Assembly (NCBI RefSeq): GCF_020886695.1
Contig: NZ_AP024485.1
Span: 1,621,001 to 1,685,000 of the forward strand
DNA: 64,000 nucleotides
Reading direction: 5' to 3'
Source: Pseudodesulfovibrio sediminis
GTDB taxonomy: Bacteria; Desulfobacterota; Desulfovibrionia; Desulfovibrionales; Desulfovibrionaceae
The translations under genes and the position numbers were made by a program. Below the pieces are notes generated by a model, which made no database searches, was not told where the DNA came from, and saw nothing but the letters and a program-made list of their open reading frames with translations. Of the stretch, positions 9,846 through 18,210 are shown in pieces; position 1 is the first letter of the stretch; every line of letters starts with the position of its first letter.

Positions 9846-10235
9846 ATGAGCGATTTCACTTACTCTACTGGTAAACGTAAGAACGCCATCTCCCGTACCC
9901 GTCTCTACGCTGGTACCGGGCAGATCACCGTCAACGGTCGTCCTTTCGAGGATTACTTCCCCCGCAAGACCCTGCAGATGGTCGTGCAGCAGCCCCTGAA
10001 GCTGGTCAAGATGCTCGATAAGTTCGACATCAAGGCCAACTGCTCCGGCGGCGGCGTGTCCGGTCAGGCCGAGGCTCTGCGCCACGGCATTTCCCGCGCC
10101 CTCTGCGAGATCGACCCTGAACTCCGCGCCGTTCTGAAGCCCGCCGGTCTCCTGACCCGCGATGCTCGTAAGAAAGAGCGTAAAAAGTACGGTCTCCGCG
10201 GCGCACGCGCCAGCTTCCAGTTCTCCAAGCGTTAA
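9846..10235 (+). CDS. rpsI: 30S ribosomal protein S9
   Basis: A 129-aa small-subunit ribosomal protein. It starts with the typical YSTGKRKNAISRTRLY segment and ends in the basic tail KKYGLRGARASFQFSKR, whose C-terminal residues reach the P-site tRNA. Length is normal. Cotranscribed with rplM and followed by a terminator at 10263. Confidence 0.97.
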   Translation: MSDFTYSTGKRKNAISRTRLYAGTGQITVNGRPFEDYFPRKTLQMVVQQPLKLVKMLDKFDIKANCSGGGVSGQAEALRHGISRALCEIDPELRAVLKPAGLLTRDARKKERKKYGLRGARASFQFSKR

Positions 10236-10262
10236 GCCGCTTACCTGGAACACAGACTCTAC

Positions 10263-10294
10263 AAGGTCGGTACCCATTGGGTGCCGACCTTTTC
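10263..10294 (+). terminator. Rho-independent terminator of rplM-rpsI
   Basis: Stem AAGGTCGG-ACCCA paired with TGGGTGCCGACCTT, then TTTTC, 28 bases after the rpsI stop. The following 10295-10470 holds no convincing gene. Confidence 0.88.
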
Positions 10295-10471
10295 ACGTTG
10301 GCCAATATGCATCGCCTCATTCGATGCTGCTACGCACGGTGCCCATTCGTCCTGGGCCACAGTGCCTTGCAACGTTGCTCCCTCGCACACGACACTGCGT
10401 GAGCATCCGTTGGTGGATGCCCCCCCCGGGGAGAACCGTCTCCTCTGGACAGACGAGCCAACGCCCCAATC

Positions 10472-10508
10472 AAAAAAGGCCGGCGCCCTTGTGGGTGCCG
10501 GCCTTTTT
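10472..10508. terminator. Bidirectional terminator before the SIMPL gene end
   Basis: GGCCGGC-G-CCC paired with GGG-T-GCCGGCC, flanked by A6 on the left and T5 on the right. It lies 18 bases beyond the stop of the minus-strand SIMPL gene and can also stop leftover rightward transcription. Confidence 0.85.
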
Positions 10509-10525
10509 GGTTGGTGGTATAGGGA

Positions 10526-11236
10526 TTAATCTTCGAGGATATAGTCGATGGTGGTGACCACACGGACCCGCTTGACCTCTGGGGTATACTGGTCGCGATC
10601 CTGCAGACTGAAATAGCCTTGGGTGGCGCGACGGATGGTGCCGACATGGGAACCTGAATCCTCGGCAAACTGCTTGGCCGCGCTGCGGGCGTTGCGCGTG
10701 GCCTCGGCGATCATGTCCGGCTTGATCTCATTGAGACCGGTAAAGGCGAAGGTGGGCTGAAATTCATAGTTCTGCACCAGCATGACTCCCTGTGAGACCA
10801 GGTTGCCTGCCATGGACATGGCCTTCTTGACGGTGGCGATATCCTTGGAACGTACGGTCAGGACTGCCTGCGCCTGATAGCGCTGGGCAACATGTTGATC
10901 CGGACGATACAACTGATTGTCCTGAATGCGGGGAGCGGCATCCATAATCTCGGCTGATCCGAGCCCCTGCTGTTCAAGAAAGGCGATGATCTGTTTACGG
11001 GACTGCTTGATCCCGGCATCGACTTCGACAAGCGTATTGCCCCCTGCGCTGAAACTGATGGGCCACATGGCAAGGTCTGCCGGAACTTCACGCTCGGCCA
11101 GACCCTTGACCGTCACATAACGGTCCATGGCCTTGAAATCCACCAGGGCGTTCCCGAGTATCCAGCAACCGCCAATGAGACCGATAGCCAGAACAATGGC
11201 TGCGGGTAACGGCCAGACAGTACATTTATTTTCCAC
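10526..11236 (-). CDS. SIMPL domain (DUF541) membrane-anchored or exported protein
   Basis: A 236-aa protein. An N-terminal hydrophobic segment (VWPLPAAIVLAIGLIGGCWIL) is a membrane anchor or uncleaved signal, and the rest matches the SIMPL/DUF541 periplasmic family: VTVKGLAEREVPADLAMW at the start of the domain and TRNARSAAKQFAEDSG near its end. The biochemical role of the family is poorly defined. A GTG start at 11236 is chosen because AAAGGAGA lies just upstream; two ATG codons 21 and 39 bases earlier have no such site. Upstream of it are three exact tandem 13-mers. Confidence 0.8.
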   Translation of the reverse strand: MENKCTVWPLPAAIVLAIGLIGGCWILGNALVDFKAMDRYVTVKGLAEREVPADLAMWPISFSAGGNTLVEVDAGIKQSRKQIIAFLEQQGLGSAEIMDAAPRIQDNQLYRPDQHVAQRYQAQAVLTVRSKDIATVKKAMSMAGNLVSQGVMLVQNYEFQPTFAFTGLNEIKPDMIAEATRNARSAAKQFAEDSGSHVGTIRRATQGYFSLQDRDQYTPEVKRVRVVTTIDYILED

Positions 11237-11254
11237 GGCGTCTCTCCTTTGTGC

Positions 11255-11293
11255 CATATCATCTATACATATCATCTATACATATCATCTATA
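11255..11293. repeat. Three tandem 13-bp repeats
   Basis: CATATCATCTATA occurs three times head-to-tail without any change, directly upstream of the SIMPL gene ribosome-binding site. It could be a regulatory site or a slippage-prone tract. Confidence 0.9.
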
Positions 11294-11338
11294 TGGATGA
11301 CAGCCATAACACATGCAACATGTAAAATCCAGCCAGTC

Positions 11339-12034
11339 CTATTTCCTATGAATATGATATGTTTCCCGCCCTGCCTCATGACAATCAATACGGGACGGCT
11401 TGCCGGTCTTACTCCTGTTGTGATCGGGCATTTCCTTGAGAACATGGACCTTTGGAGGGTGCGCCCCCTTGTCCTTGAGTTGCAGGACAGGGGCTGCCGG
11501 AATCCTGCGCCGGATCACGGCCTTGGGACGGTGCCCCTTGCGACCGATTATCCTGACGGAAGTCACACCATATATGAGGCGATCAGGTTCATACCGAATG
11601 ACCCGCTCCAGCTCCGCACTCATGGGTGTCATGGAAGTAATACGACCGCCGTTTTCGCTGATCGTCACATACACCCTGTTTCCCGTATGCGGATAAAAAT
11701 AGGTCGCGCCGCCGACCATGACATTGGCCCGCTGTGCCCGAGTATCTAACGACAGGCAGGAGCCGGTGAAAATTCTCGGAGTTCCGCCAGTGAGCGCGTA
11801 TTCCAGCCTGAACGTGGCAACCTTGGATGTGGCCCGCGGACCGACATGGCCGACATCCACATTGACGATAGTGGCGATGGCCTTGATGCGGGAATGGCGT
11901 GACGCCTGGGCATAGGTTTCAGGAGGCATGAGCGCCTGCGCGCTCCCGACAGCCAGACAAACCAGTGTCAGCAGTGTCCCGATCATGATTGCCGAACAAT
12001 ACAACCGAGTGCATTTATTTGATTCTGTGTGCAT
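11339..12034 (-). CDS. Exported protein of unknown function
   Basis: A 231-aa protein that I do not recognise. A Sec signal peptide is clear: a polar N-region, then the hydrophobic core AIMIGTLLTLVCLAVGS and an AQAL-type cleavage region. The mature part is rich in beta-prone stretches (SRIKAIATIVNVDVGHVG, KVATFRLEYALTG, TYFYPHTGNRVYVTI) and ends in a very basic, His-rich tail. The ATG at 12034 is supported by a GGAG site 9 bases upstream. It is probably periplasmic. No neighbour gives a hint of its job. Confidence 0.65.
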   Translation of the reverse strand: MHTESNKCTRLYCSAIMIGTLLTLVCLAVGSAQALMPPETYAQASRHSRIKAIATIVNVDVGHVGPRATSKVATFRLEYALTGGTPRIFTGSCLSLDTRAQRANVMVGGATYFYPHTGNRVYVTISENGGRITSMTPMSAELERVIRYEPDRLIYGVTSVRIIGRKGHRPKAVIRRRIPAAPVLQLKDKGAHPPKVHVLKEMPDHNRSKTGKPSRIDCHEAGRETYHIHRK

Positions 12035-12301
12035 CAATTCGTCTCCAAAGCTTGCAGTAAAACACGCATAAAGCCATGTTTTCAACAGGTTAAAAGGCCA
12101 TCATGGTCGATCGCCCCGACACTCCCCCTGTAATCTGCAAACCCTGTTCCCAAAGCCCCGGAGCTTGCCGAGTCTCAGCATCCCTGCTCCGCATGCGCAG
12201 CCTTTTGCTGCATTATTGCGCGCTCTTGTGATCGGCATAATCGTATTTCAATGAATACTTTCTTGCCCAAATGTGTATTTTTCCATTAGGGTGCTCTAAT
12301 T

Positions 12302-13564
12302 ATGTCATCCAAAAAGAAACCACAGCCAAAGATGTTATTTGCCAACTCGGATGGTGAGATATTCGACCACCCGGACTTGCTGCTCATGGTAAGGCGAGGG
12401 GACGAATACGGCCTGCCGAGGCCGGACGAGATCACGCCCCTGCCTGCTGAAAGCGAATTTTTCATGCTTCCAGGCCGTCATGCCATGGGCTACAGCCAGG
12501 AGAACGGACAGGTTGAGGTCATGGAAGAACTCGCAGTGGCCGCTTTTTCCAGCCCCGGCTACACCGTCACCGGTGTTGCGGCGTACGAATCCGACGAAGA
12601 CGCTCCTGTGCTCCCCCTCCTTTCCTATGGTGCCATTGGCTATGCCGAAGGCAAGTTCTGGGTTTGCGCCAAGAAAGTGGACAGTGACAAGCGGCAGGTA
12701 TTCAAACATATCCCGCCCGACCGCGTCGAGGCTGGCGCCCACAAACTCATAGCCGAAATGCCGGAAAACAGGCTGGTCAATCACCTGGCCGGGTGCGCCC
12801 TGACCAGCGGATGCCCGGCGGCGAAGAACCTGGCCTTGGGTCGCTTCGAGTGCCCGCTGCCGACAGCCAGAACCTGCAACGCCCGTTGTATCGGCTGCAT
12901 TTCGGAACAACCGGACGACTCCGCCTTTCCGTCTCCCCAGTGCCGTATCGCGTTCACGCCTACCGTGAACGAAATCGTGGAGGTCATGCGCCGCCATGAA
13001 TCCCGCGAACGCCACCCTATTTTTTCCTTTGGTCAGGGATGTGAGGGAGAACCTCTCACCGAAACGGAGCTTATCTGCGACGCGGTCAAGGAATACCGCT
13101 CAGACGGCGGCACAGGGACGATCAACGTCAACACCAACGCGTCCAAGCCCGGTGTCATGCCCGCCCTGAAAGTGGCTGGCGTCAACTCCATCCGTGTGAG
13201 CATGAACTCTGCCCGCCCGGATGTGTACGCGGCTTATTACAGACCCAAGGGGTATTCGTTTGAAGATGTGCGCGAGGCCATTTGCAAAGCCCATGAGGTC
13301 GGCCTGTTCATCTCGCTGAACCTGTTCTATTTCCCTGGCATCACGGATACCGAAGAGGAACTCAGCGCCCTTATCGAGCTGGGAGAAACAGGCAGATACG
13401 ATCTCATCCAGCTGCGCAACCTCAACCTCGACCCGGAGCTGTATCTTCAGCTCCTGAAACCCTTTGGCCATTCACCGAGCATGGGCTTCATGAACTTCAA
13501 GAAACGCCTGAGCAAGGCCCTGCCCTGGATCAAATACGGGTATTTCAATCCCTATCTCGGATAA
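12302..13564 (+). CDS. Radical SAM protein
   Basis: A 420-aa protein with a radical SAM cluster motif in an unusually central position: RTCNARCIGC gives Cys192, Cys196 and Cys199 (CxxxCxxC) for the [4Fe-4S] cluster, followed by FGQGCEGEPL, matching the SAM-binding glycine-rich strand. Residues 1-190 form an N-terminal part without a motif I recognise. The last 200 residues follow the radical SAM barrel (INVNTNASKPG, SIRVSMNSARPDVY, LFISLNLFYFPGITD). The reaction is unknown. It stands alone, with a long upstream region and no operon partner. Confidence 0.8.
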   Translation: MSSKKKPQPKMLFANSDGEIFDHPDLLLMVRRGDEYGLPRPDEITPLPAESEFFMLPGRHAMGYSQENGQVEVMEELAVAAFSSPGYTVTGVAAYESDEDAPVLPLLSYGAIGYAEGKFWVCAKKVDSDKRQVFKHIPPDRVEAGAHKLIAEMPENRLVNHLAGCALTSGCPAAKNLALGRFECPLPTARTCNARCIGCISEQPDDSAFPSPQCRIAFTPTVNEIVEVMRRHESRERHPIFSFGQGCEGEPLTETELICDAVKEYRSDGGTGTINVNTNASKPGVMPALKVAGVNSIRVSMNSARPDVYAAYYRPKGYSFEDVREAICKAHEVGLFISLNLFYFPGITDTEEELSALIELGETGRYDLIQLRNLNLDPELYLQLLKPFGHSPSMGFMNFKKRLSKALPWIKYGYFNPYLG

Positions 13565-13573
13565 CAACGACAC

Positions 13574-13619
13574 AAAAAAGCCGCCTCAGGGCGAGCCGTT
13601 CAGCAAAGGTGTGGACTTT
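13574..13619. repeat. Left inverted repeat of a small gene cassette
   Basis: This 46-bp segment is an imperfect inverted copy of 14204-14251; shared blocks are AAAAAAGCCGCC, CGTTCAGCA and AGGTGTGG-CTTT. Read on the minus strand it also works as a terminator (GCC-loop-GGC stem and T6). Confidence 0.6.
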
Positions 13620-13750
13620 CAACATTCTTATACCATGAATCCCCCGCCCCGTAGGGGTTGGGGGATTCTGTATTCCCAGCAAGATTTCTTGCCAGAAAAA
13701 AATGCATCATATCTTTTAGATAGATGCGCGCCGACTCATGCTAGCCATAC

Positions 13751-14131
13751 TTAAAACTGAACACATGATTTTATATGCGCTAAAAGCGCCAAGAATGTTT
13801 TTTTATCTGCATAGTTATTCAAACGATCACTCACGACTATGGTGGTTTCTAGGGCTTCAATGTCACTGATAGCATTACTCAGCGTTTCGTGCAGTTCATT
13901 CAAGTCCATACCAGTAGCTGCGGAGACGATGGCATTTGGATAGAAATCAAACGCATCAAAGCCACAACATTCAGCTACGCAATGCTGTTCCAAGGCTTCC
14001 CAAAGTGGAAATAATTTTACCAATAAAGAATCAACTTGGACTGCCTCGCCTTGCCGATCTGCCAGGTCAATGAATTCTATCCAACTGGATTCGCCAATAG
14101 GTATGTCATCTTTATTCATTATTAAACTCAT
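13751..14131 (-). CDS. Small acidic protein, DUF6331-like
   Basis: A 126-aa acidic cytoplasmic protein. The segment LWEALEQHCVAECCGFDAFDF resembles the core of DUF6331 proteins, a family of unknown function; this match is from memory and not tested. An alternative start is the ATG four codons later (MNKDDIP). It is alone on an AT-richer stretch flanked by the inverted repeats at 13574-13619 and 14204-14251, which suggests that gene and repeats moved as one unit. No toxin, nuclease or membrane motif is visible. Confidence 0.6.
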   Translation of the reverse strand: MSLIMNKDDIPIGESSWIEFIDLADRQGEAVQVDSLLVKLFPLWEALEQHCVAECCGFDAFDFYPNAIVSAATGMDLNELHETLSNAISDIEALETTIVVSDRLNNYADKKTFLALLAHIKSCVQF

Positions 14132-14203
14132 TTAGAACTAAGCGGGTCAGGATATTACAATAACTGGAAACAACTGTCACTTTAGGCGGTTCGACATAGT
14201 AAC

Positions 14204-14251
14204 AAAAGCCCACACCTATGCTGAACGCCTTGGCCTCAGGGCGGCTTTTTT
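14204..14251. repeat. Right inverted repeat of the small gene cassette
   Basis: Inverted partner of 13574-13619. On the plus strand it ends in GGGCGGC plus eight T residues, so it also forms an outward-facing terminator. It touches the 3' end of the rhodanese gene. Confidence 0.6.
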
Positions 14252-14671
14252 TTATAATGAACGCATTGATTTCAATTGGGTCGGATACCCTTCAACTTCC
14301 CAATTGTGCCACCCGCCCTTGAGAGCGTAGACATGGGAGAACCCGGCTTTGATCAACTGCAACGCCACACTGGCGCTGGTGTGCTCCTCGTTTCAGGCAC
14401 AGTAAAGAACAATGGTCTTGTCCCTGGGCAGCTCTGCAGACCAGACCCTTGCCGTATACGGAGACCGGCGCAGGGCGTTCCTGATCATGACCTCACTCGT
14501 GTTCCAGTCACCCTCACGACGGACATCAATGATAATGACTTCCGGCGAATCCAGTTTGGTCAGCAGTTCGGCTGCCTCCATGCGGGGCACTGTATCCTCG
14601 GCCACGGCGTGTATCGCACAGGCCAGTATGAACAAACCACACAGGAGCACCGCCGCCATTCTTTTCTTCAT
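14252..14671 (-). CDS. Exported rhodanese-like sulfurtransferase, probable selenoprotein
   Basis: A 139-aa rhodanese-domain protein if the in-frame TGA at 14393-14395 (codon 93) is decoded as selenocysteine. A signal peptide (MKKRMAAVLLCGLFILACAI) directs export. The domain is collinear on both sides of the TGA: EVIIIDVRREGDWN and KTIVLYCA before it, then NEEHTSASVALQLIKAGF and YALKGGWHNWEVEGYP after it. The TGA stands exactly where rhodaneses carry the catalytic Cys of the YCxC-x5-TS loop. A SECIS-like hairpin follows at 14360-14378. The start has an AAGGAGG site. If the TGA is a true stop, the gene would be a truncated pseudogene; the conserved downstream frame argues against that. Confidence 0.78.
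14360..14378 (-). promoter_or_regulatory. Bacterial SECIS-like hairpin
   Basis: Fourteen nucleotides after the in-frame TGA the mRNA can form an 8-bp stem CAGCGCCA/TGGCGTTG (one G-U pair) with a GUG loop. The apical loop begins with G and lies 22 nt from the UGA, within the usual range for bacterial SECIS elements read by SelB. Confidence 0.65.
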
Positions 14672-14775
14672 GCAGGCCTCCTTATCGATCGTTGACAAAC
14701 GCCGGACAGGATTCTCTGCACAAGTGAAAACCCCATCCATACCAACAGTAGATCAAAAAGAGGCGCAGTCCTCAA

Positions 14776-14816
14776 GAAAAAACCCACCACAGCGCCCTGA
14801 AAAGGCCGTGGTGGGT
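14776..14816 (-). terminator. Rho-independent terminator of purM
   Basis: On the minus strand ACCCACCAC-GGC pairs with GCTGTGGTGGGT and is followed by TTTTTT, 28 bases past the purM stop. Confidence 0.88.
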
Positions 14817-14843
14817 GATGAAAACGTGGTGAATCTTTTTTTG

Positions 14844-15905
14844 TTAGGGGAAGGTGATTTCCACCTGCTCGCCTGTGCCTTCACGTTTGCTGATCTCGCC
14901 GATGCGATAGGCGTCCACATCTTCGCGGGCGTCGAGCATTTCCAAGGCTTTGTCAGCGTTTTCGCCATCCACGATAAGGATATAGCCAACGCCGCAGTTG
15001 AAGATCTGAAGCATTTCCGGCCAGGAGAGCTTGCCCTGCGTCTTGAGCCAGTCGAAAATGGGCAGCATGGCCCAGGAGCCGAACTGGATATCCGCCTTGA
15101 CGTCGTCAGGCAGGACACGCGGGATATTGTCGTAGAACCCGCCGCCAGTGACATGGACCATGCCCTTGATGGTCATGGCTTCCATGAGTTCCAGCACGGG
15201 TTTGACGTAGAGTTTGGTCGGCTTGATGAGGACTTCGGCCACGGTCTCGTCCGTACCGGGGAAGGTGTCATCCTGTTGCAGACCGGACTCGCCGAGAATC
15301 TTGCGAATGAGCGACCAGCCATTGGAGTGCGCCCCGGAGGCACCCAGCCCGATAAGTACGTCGCCAGCCGAAATATCCTTGCCGGTAACCATCTTGGGAG
15401 TGTCCACCATACCTACGGCGAACCCGGAGAGGTCATACTCGCCGTCCGGGTAGAAGCCGGGCATCTCGGCGGTCTCTCCGCCAAGCAGGGCACAGGCGGA
15501 CTGACGGCATCCTTCGCAGACACCGGACACGACCTGCTCGGCCACGCCGCTCTCCAGCTTGCCGGTGGCAAAGTAATCAAGAAAAAACAGTGGGGTTGCG
15601 CCCTGAACCAGAACGTCATTGACGGACATGGCCACCAGATCAATACCCACGGTGTCATGTTTGTCGAACATGAAGGCGAGCTTGAGCTTGGTACCCACGC
15701 CATCGGCGCCTGCCACGAGCATGGGGGCTTCCATGCCAGCGATTTCGGGCTTGAACAATCCGCCGAATCCGCCGATCTCCGTTGCCACACCGGGCGTGAA
15801 GGTGGATTTGACCATATTCTTGATGCGGCTGACAAACTCATTGCCTGCTTCGATATTCACACCGGCTGCGGTGTATGCCTGGGAACGTTTGGCGCTGTCG
15901 CTCAT
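14844..15905 (-). CDS. purM: Phosphoribosylformylglycinamidine cyclo-ligase (AIR synthetase)
   Basis: A 353-aa cytoplasmic enzyme of de novo purine synthesis that closes the imidazole ring of AIR from FGAM with ATP. Family motifs are AYTAAGVNIEAGNEFV at the N-terminus, GADGVGTKLKLAF, SVNDVLVQGATPLFFLDYFATGKL, GGETAEMPGFY and HVTGGGFYDNIPR. Length is typical. The start at 15905 (MSDSAKRSQAY) is chosen for the GGAG site 7 bases before it; a longer in-frame form would add 21 residues. The gene is monocistronic with its own terminator. Confidence 0.96.
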   Translation of the reverse strand: MSDSAKRSQAYTAAGVNIEAGNEFVSRIKNMVKSTFTPGVATEIGGFGGLFKPEIAGMEAPMLVAGADGVGTKLKLAFMFDKHDTVGIDLVAMSVNDVLVQGATPLFFLDYFATGKLESGVAEQVVSGVCEGCRQSACALLGGETAEMPGFYPDGEYDLSGFAVGMVDTPKMVTGKDISAGDVLIGLGASGAHSNGWSLIRKILGESGLQQDDTFPGTDETVAEVLIKPTKLYVKPVLELMEAMTIKGMVHVTGGGFYDNIPRVLPDDVKADIQFGSWAMLPIFDWLKTQGKLSWPEMLQIFNCGVGYILIVDGENADKALEMLDAREDVDAYRIGEISKREGTGEQVEITFP

Positions 15906-16062
15906 GTAACTCTCCATGAAGTGCGTTTGTGATGGAAGGTTTATAGATGGTTGATCGTCGGAGTTCAAGGACCAAATGCACGGTCCGGCAATTGCATTGC
16001 CAACTCACGGATTGATGGGTATATTCATACAGTAAAAAAACAGATTTGCCATGGAGGAAACC

Positions 16063-16368
16063 ATGCGCCATTTCAACATCATAGCTCTTATCGGGACCCT
16101 TGTCCTTTTTTTGACAGTAGCTCCCGGCCTGGCTGGAAACAAATTCAAGAATGAGGATACAGCCAAAAATCGCCAGGATAATGTGTTCGGCACGGAACAG
16201 GATGAAACCACCGGCACCACCACCCTTGAAAAAAATGAACAAGGTGATACTATCCTGAAGCACAAGGGTGCTGAAAAGGAGGAAGTCGACTGGTATGAAA
16301 AAATGGACGGCACATTGGGAAAACAATTGGATATCAATGTAGACTCCAACGATTACCACACACCCTGA
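16063..16368 (+). CDS. Small exported hydrophilic protein
   Basis: A 101-aa protein of unknown function. Residues 1-24 are a Sec signal peptide (MRHFNIIALIGTLVLFLTVA, then PGLAG). The mature part is highly charged and polar, with KNRQDNVFGTEQDETTGTTT and a KEEVDWYEKMDGTLGKQL stretch, and has no cysteines; it may be largely disordered. The ATG at 16063 has GGAGG 5 bases upstream, which is better than the ATG four codons earlier. It lies between purM and the radical SAM gene without clear linkage to either. Confidence 0.65.
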   Translation: MRHFNIIALIGTLVLFLTVAPGLAGNKFKNEDTAKNRQDNVFGTEQDETTGTTTLEKNEQGDTILKHKGAEKEEVDWYEKMDGTLGKQLDINVDSNDYHTP

Positions 16369-16418
16369 CAAAGCTCACACGCTGTTTCTGAACACCATGC
16401 CTTTCAAGAGGTTCTGAC

Positions 16419-17438
16419 ATGCATGAAGCGAGACTTTGGAAGTCCATAGGCCGCGACATTGTCGCATGCCGTCTGTGTAATCATTATTGCGCCATCAAAT
16501 CCGGCCGTTGCGGAAAGTGCGGCGTACGCGAAAACCGCAACGGCACCCTCTACACACTGAATTACGAAAAAGTCGCGGCCATGAACCTCGACCCTATTGA
16601 AAAAAAACCACTCTACCATTTCCAGCCCGGTACCAAGACATTCTCCTTTGCCACCATGGGCTGCAACATGAGTTGCTCGTTCTGTCAGAACTGGTCGCTC
16701 TCCCAGTCTCCACTGGACGGCGATGCCATCAAGGGCCAACCCCTCTCCCCGGAGCAACTGGTCAGTGAAGCCCTCAGGCTCGACGCGGATTCAATTGCCT
16801 ACACATACTCGGAACCGACTGTTTTCTTTGAACTCATGCAGGACACGGCCAAACTGGCAAAAGAACACGGTCTCAAAAACATCATGGTTTCCAACGGGTT
16901 CATGTCCACCGAATGCCTGGAGGAACTGGCCAATCTCATTGACGCCATCAACGTGGACCTCAAATGTTTTACGCCGGAGTTCTACCATCAGATTTCAGGA
17001 GGCCGTCTGGAACCGGTCCTGGATAACCTCAAAAGAATAAAGCACGACCTCAAATGGTGGTTGGAAGTGACGACTCTGCTCATCCCCGGAAAAAACGACT
17101 CCCCGGAAGAACTGGACCAGCTCACGGATTTCCTGGCCAACGAGGTCGGCACCGACACACCGTGGCATATCTCCCGTTTTCACCCGAACTACCGCATGAC
17201 CGATGCCCCGCCGACCTCGGGGGATTCATTGGACATGGCCTACAACATGGGTAAATCCAAGGGACTGCAATACGTCTACATAGGTAATATGCCTGGCCTG
17301 GACCGACAGAACACCCTCTGCCCCGGTTGCGGAGAACTCCTCATCGAGCGCAGCGGGTTCGGCATGACCAAATCAAACCTGCACAACGGCAAATGTACCA
17401 AGTGCGGCCACACGATCCCCGGTGTGGACATGGGCTAA
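16419..17438 (+). CDS. amrS: AmmeMemoRadiSam-type radical SAM enzyme
   Basis: A 339-aa radical SAM protein of the PflA-related AmrS group. The cluster motif GCNMSCSFCQNW gives Cys82, Cys86 and Cys89. Before it stands an N-terminal CRLCNHYCAIKSGRCGKCG cysteine set (zinc- or iron-binding), and after it the family segments YSEPTVFFE and NGFMSTECLEEL. The C-terminus adds another four-cysteine rubredoxin-like knuckle (CPGCGELL, CTKCGHTIPG). Family members modify proteins or small molecules in the AmmeMemoRadiSam system; the partner proteins AmrA and AmrB are not in the window. It is the last core gene before the integrated element. Confidence 0.85.
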   Translation: MHEARLWKSIGRDIVACRLCNHYCAIKSGRCGKCGVRENRNGTLYTLNYEKVAAMNLDPIEKKPLYHFQPGTKTFSFATMGCNMSCSFCQNWSLSQSPLDGDAIKGQPLSPEQLVSEALRLDADSIAYTYSEPTVFFELMQDTAKLAKEHGLKNIMVSNGFMSTECLEELANLIDAINVDLKCFTPEFYHQISGGRLEPVLDNLKRIKHDLKWWLEVTTLLIPGKNDSPEELDQLTDFLANEVGTDTPWHISRFHPNYRMTDAPPTSGDSLDMAYNMGKSKGLQYVYIGNMPGLDRQNTLCPGCGELLIERSGFGMTKSNLHNGKCTKCGHTIPGVDMG

Positions 17439-17560
17439 CCAGGCGCATGGTCCGGCACGAGCCCCCACTGCCAGACACCAGGCGGCCATTCCCCTTTGTG
17501 TCCGCCTGCTGCCGGTATGCGCTCTGCCGTTCCGACAACCGATCAGCGCACAACAAAAAA

Positions 17561-17590
17561 GCAGATCGAGCGCATTGCTCGATCTGCTTA
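17561..17590 (+). terminator. Rho-independent terminator next to attL
   Basis: Perfect 11-bp stem GCAGATCGAGC/GCTCGATCTGC with a 5-nt loop, then a T-rich tail. It lies 12 bases before the attL repeat. It probably belonged to the tRNA-Pro transcript or to the upstream gene before integration. Confidence 0.8.
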
Positions 17591-17598
17591 TTGCTTTT

Positions 17599-17633
17599 CT
17601 GGTCGGGGCGAAGAGATTTGAACTCCCGGCATC
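17599..17633. repeat. attL, 35-bp copy of the tRNA-Pro 3' end
   Basis: Identical over 35 bases to 30768-30802. Beyond it the sequence departs from the tRNA, with a weak leftover similarity around AAAGCAGGC at 17660. Confidence 0.93.
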
Positions 17634-17747
17634 AATGCCGCAGGCCGTCCACAAAGCAGGCTATGCTACAAACCCGCGCAATACATGTCATATTTGTGGA
17701 AGCAGTTTTAAATTTGATTCGGGTCTTGAATCAGTAATTAGTATCTA

Positions 17748-17768
17748 GTGTAACAGTCTGGTGTAACA
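17748..17768. repeat. Arm-type integrase-binding repeat, left end
   Basis: GTGTAACA-N5-GTGTAACA, matching 20 of 21 positions of the copy at 30685-30705 in the same orientation. The rest of 17634-17853 holds no gene. Confidence 0.7.
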
Positions 17769-17853
17769 CTTTCAAGCTTGGATAAGGTTGGTGGTCGAGT
17801 CCACGAAAAGCCCATCCCCGAAGGAATGAGCCAAACAACAAATCCAATTGGAG

Positions 17854-18210
17854 TTAATCGGAAATTTTCCTGAGTTCTGCAATAACCTCTGCCGTTGTCA
17901 TGGGTGGATTATCGGGTGCCTCAAGTGCCTTAGTGAAATCGCCGTCACTATTGAAACCACTATTTGCCCTGAATTGCATGTAATCCCGCAAGCTCGCCAC
18001 ATCGTCTGAAATATCCATGAGTTTCCTAAGTGATTGGAGCCGAGCATATGACGCACCCTTTTGATAAAATGATTGGAATTTCGATTCAAAATCATCGTTA
18101 GTGATATCGAGGAGGTCCAAGCAATTCGCTATGGGCAACCCAACGAAGCCAAAATCAAAGGCCACTTGCTCTTGTTCGTTCATGTTAAGTTCTTCAATTA
18201 ATTTACTCAT
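17854..18210 (-). CDS. Hypothetical protein of the left accessory operon
   Basis: A 118-aa acidic, helical protein that I do not recognise. No signal peptide, membrane segment or cysteine motif is seen. It is the last gene of a minus-strand set of four that overlap by a few bases each (18908 to 17854), and its ATG overlaps the stop of the preceding 52-aa gene, so it is translationally coupled. The segment DFESKFQSFYQKGASYARLQSLRKLMD is compatible with a small DNA-binding or packaging-related helix bundle, but that is only a thought. Confidence 0.6.
   Translation of the reverse strand: MSKLIEELNMNEQEQVAFDFGFVGLPIANCLDLLDITNDDFESKFQSFYQKGASYARLQSLRKLMDISDDVASLRDYMQFRANSGFNSDGDFTKALEAPDNPPMTTAEVIAELRKISD

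Noticed and set aside
14412..15932. Open frame of 506 codons opposite purM and the rhodanese
   Set aside because: Antisense of purM and the Sec-rhodanese region, with no recognisable domain and low-complexity His/Gly-rich translation.
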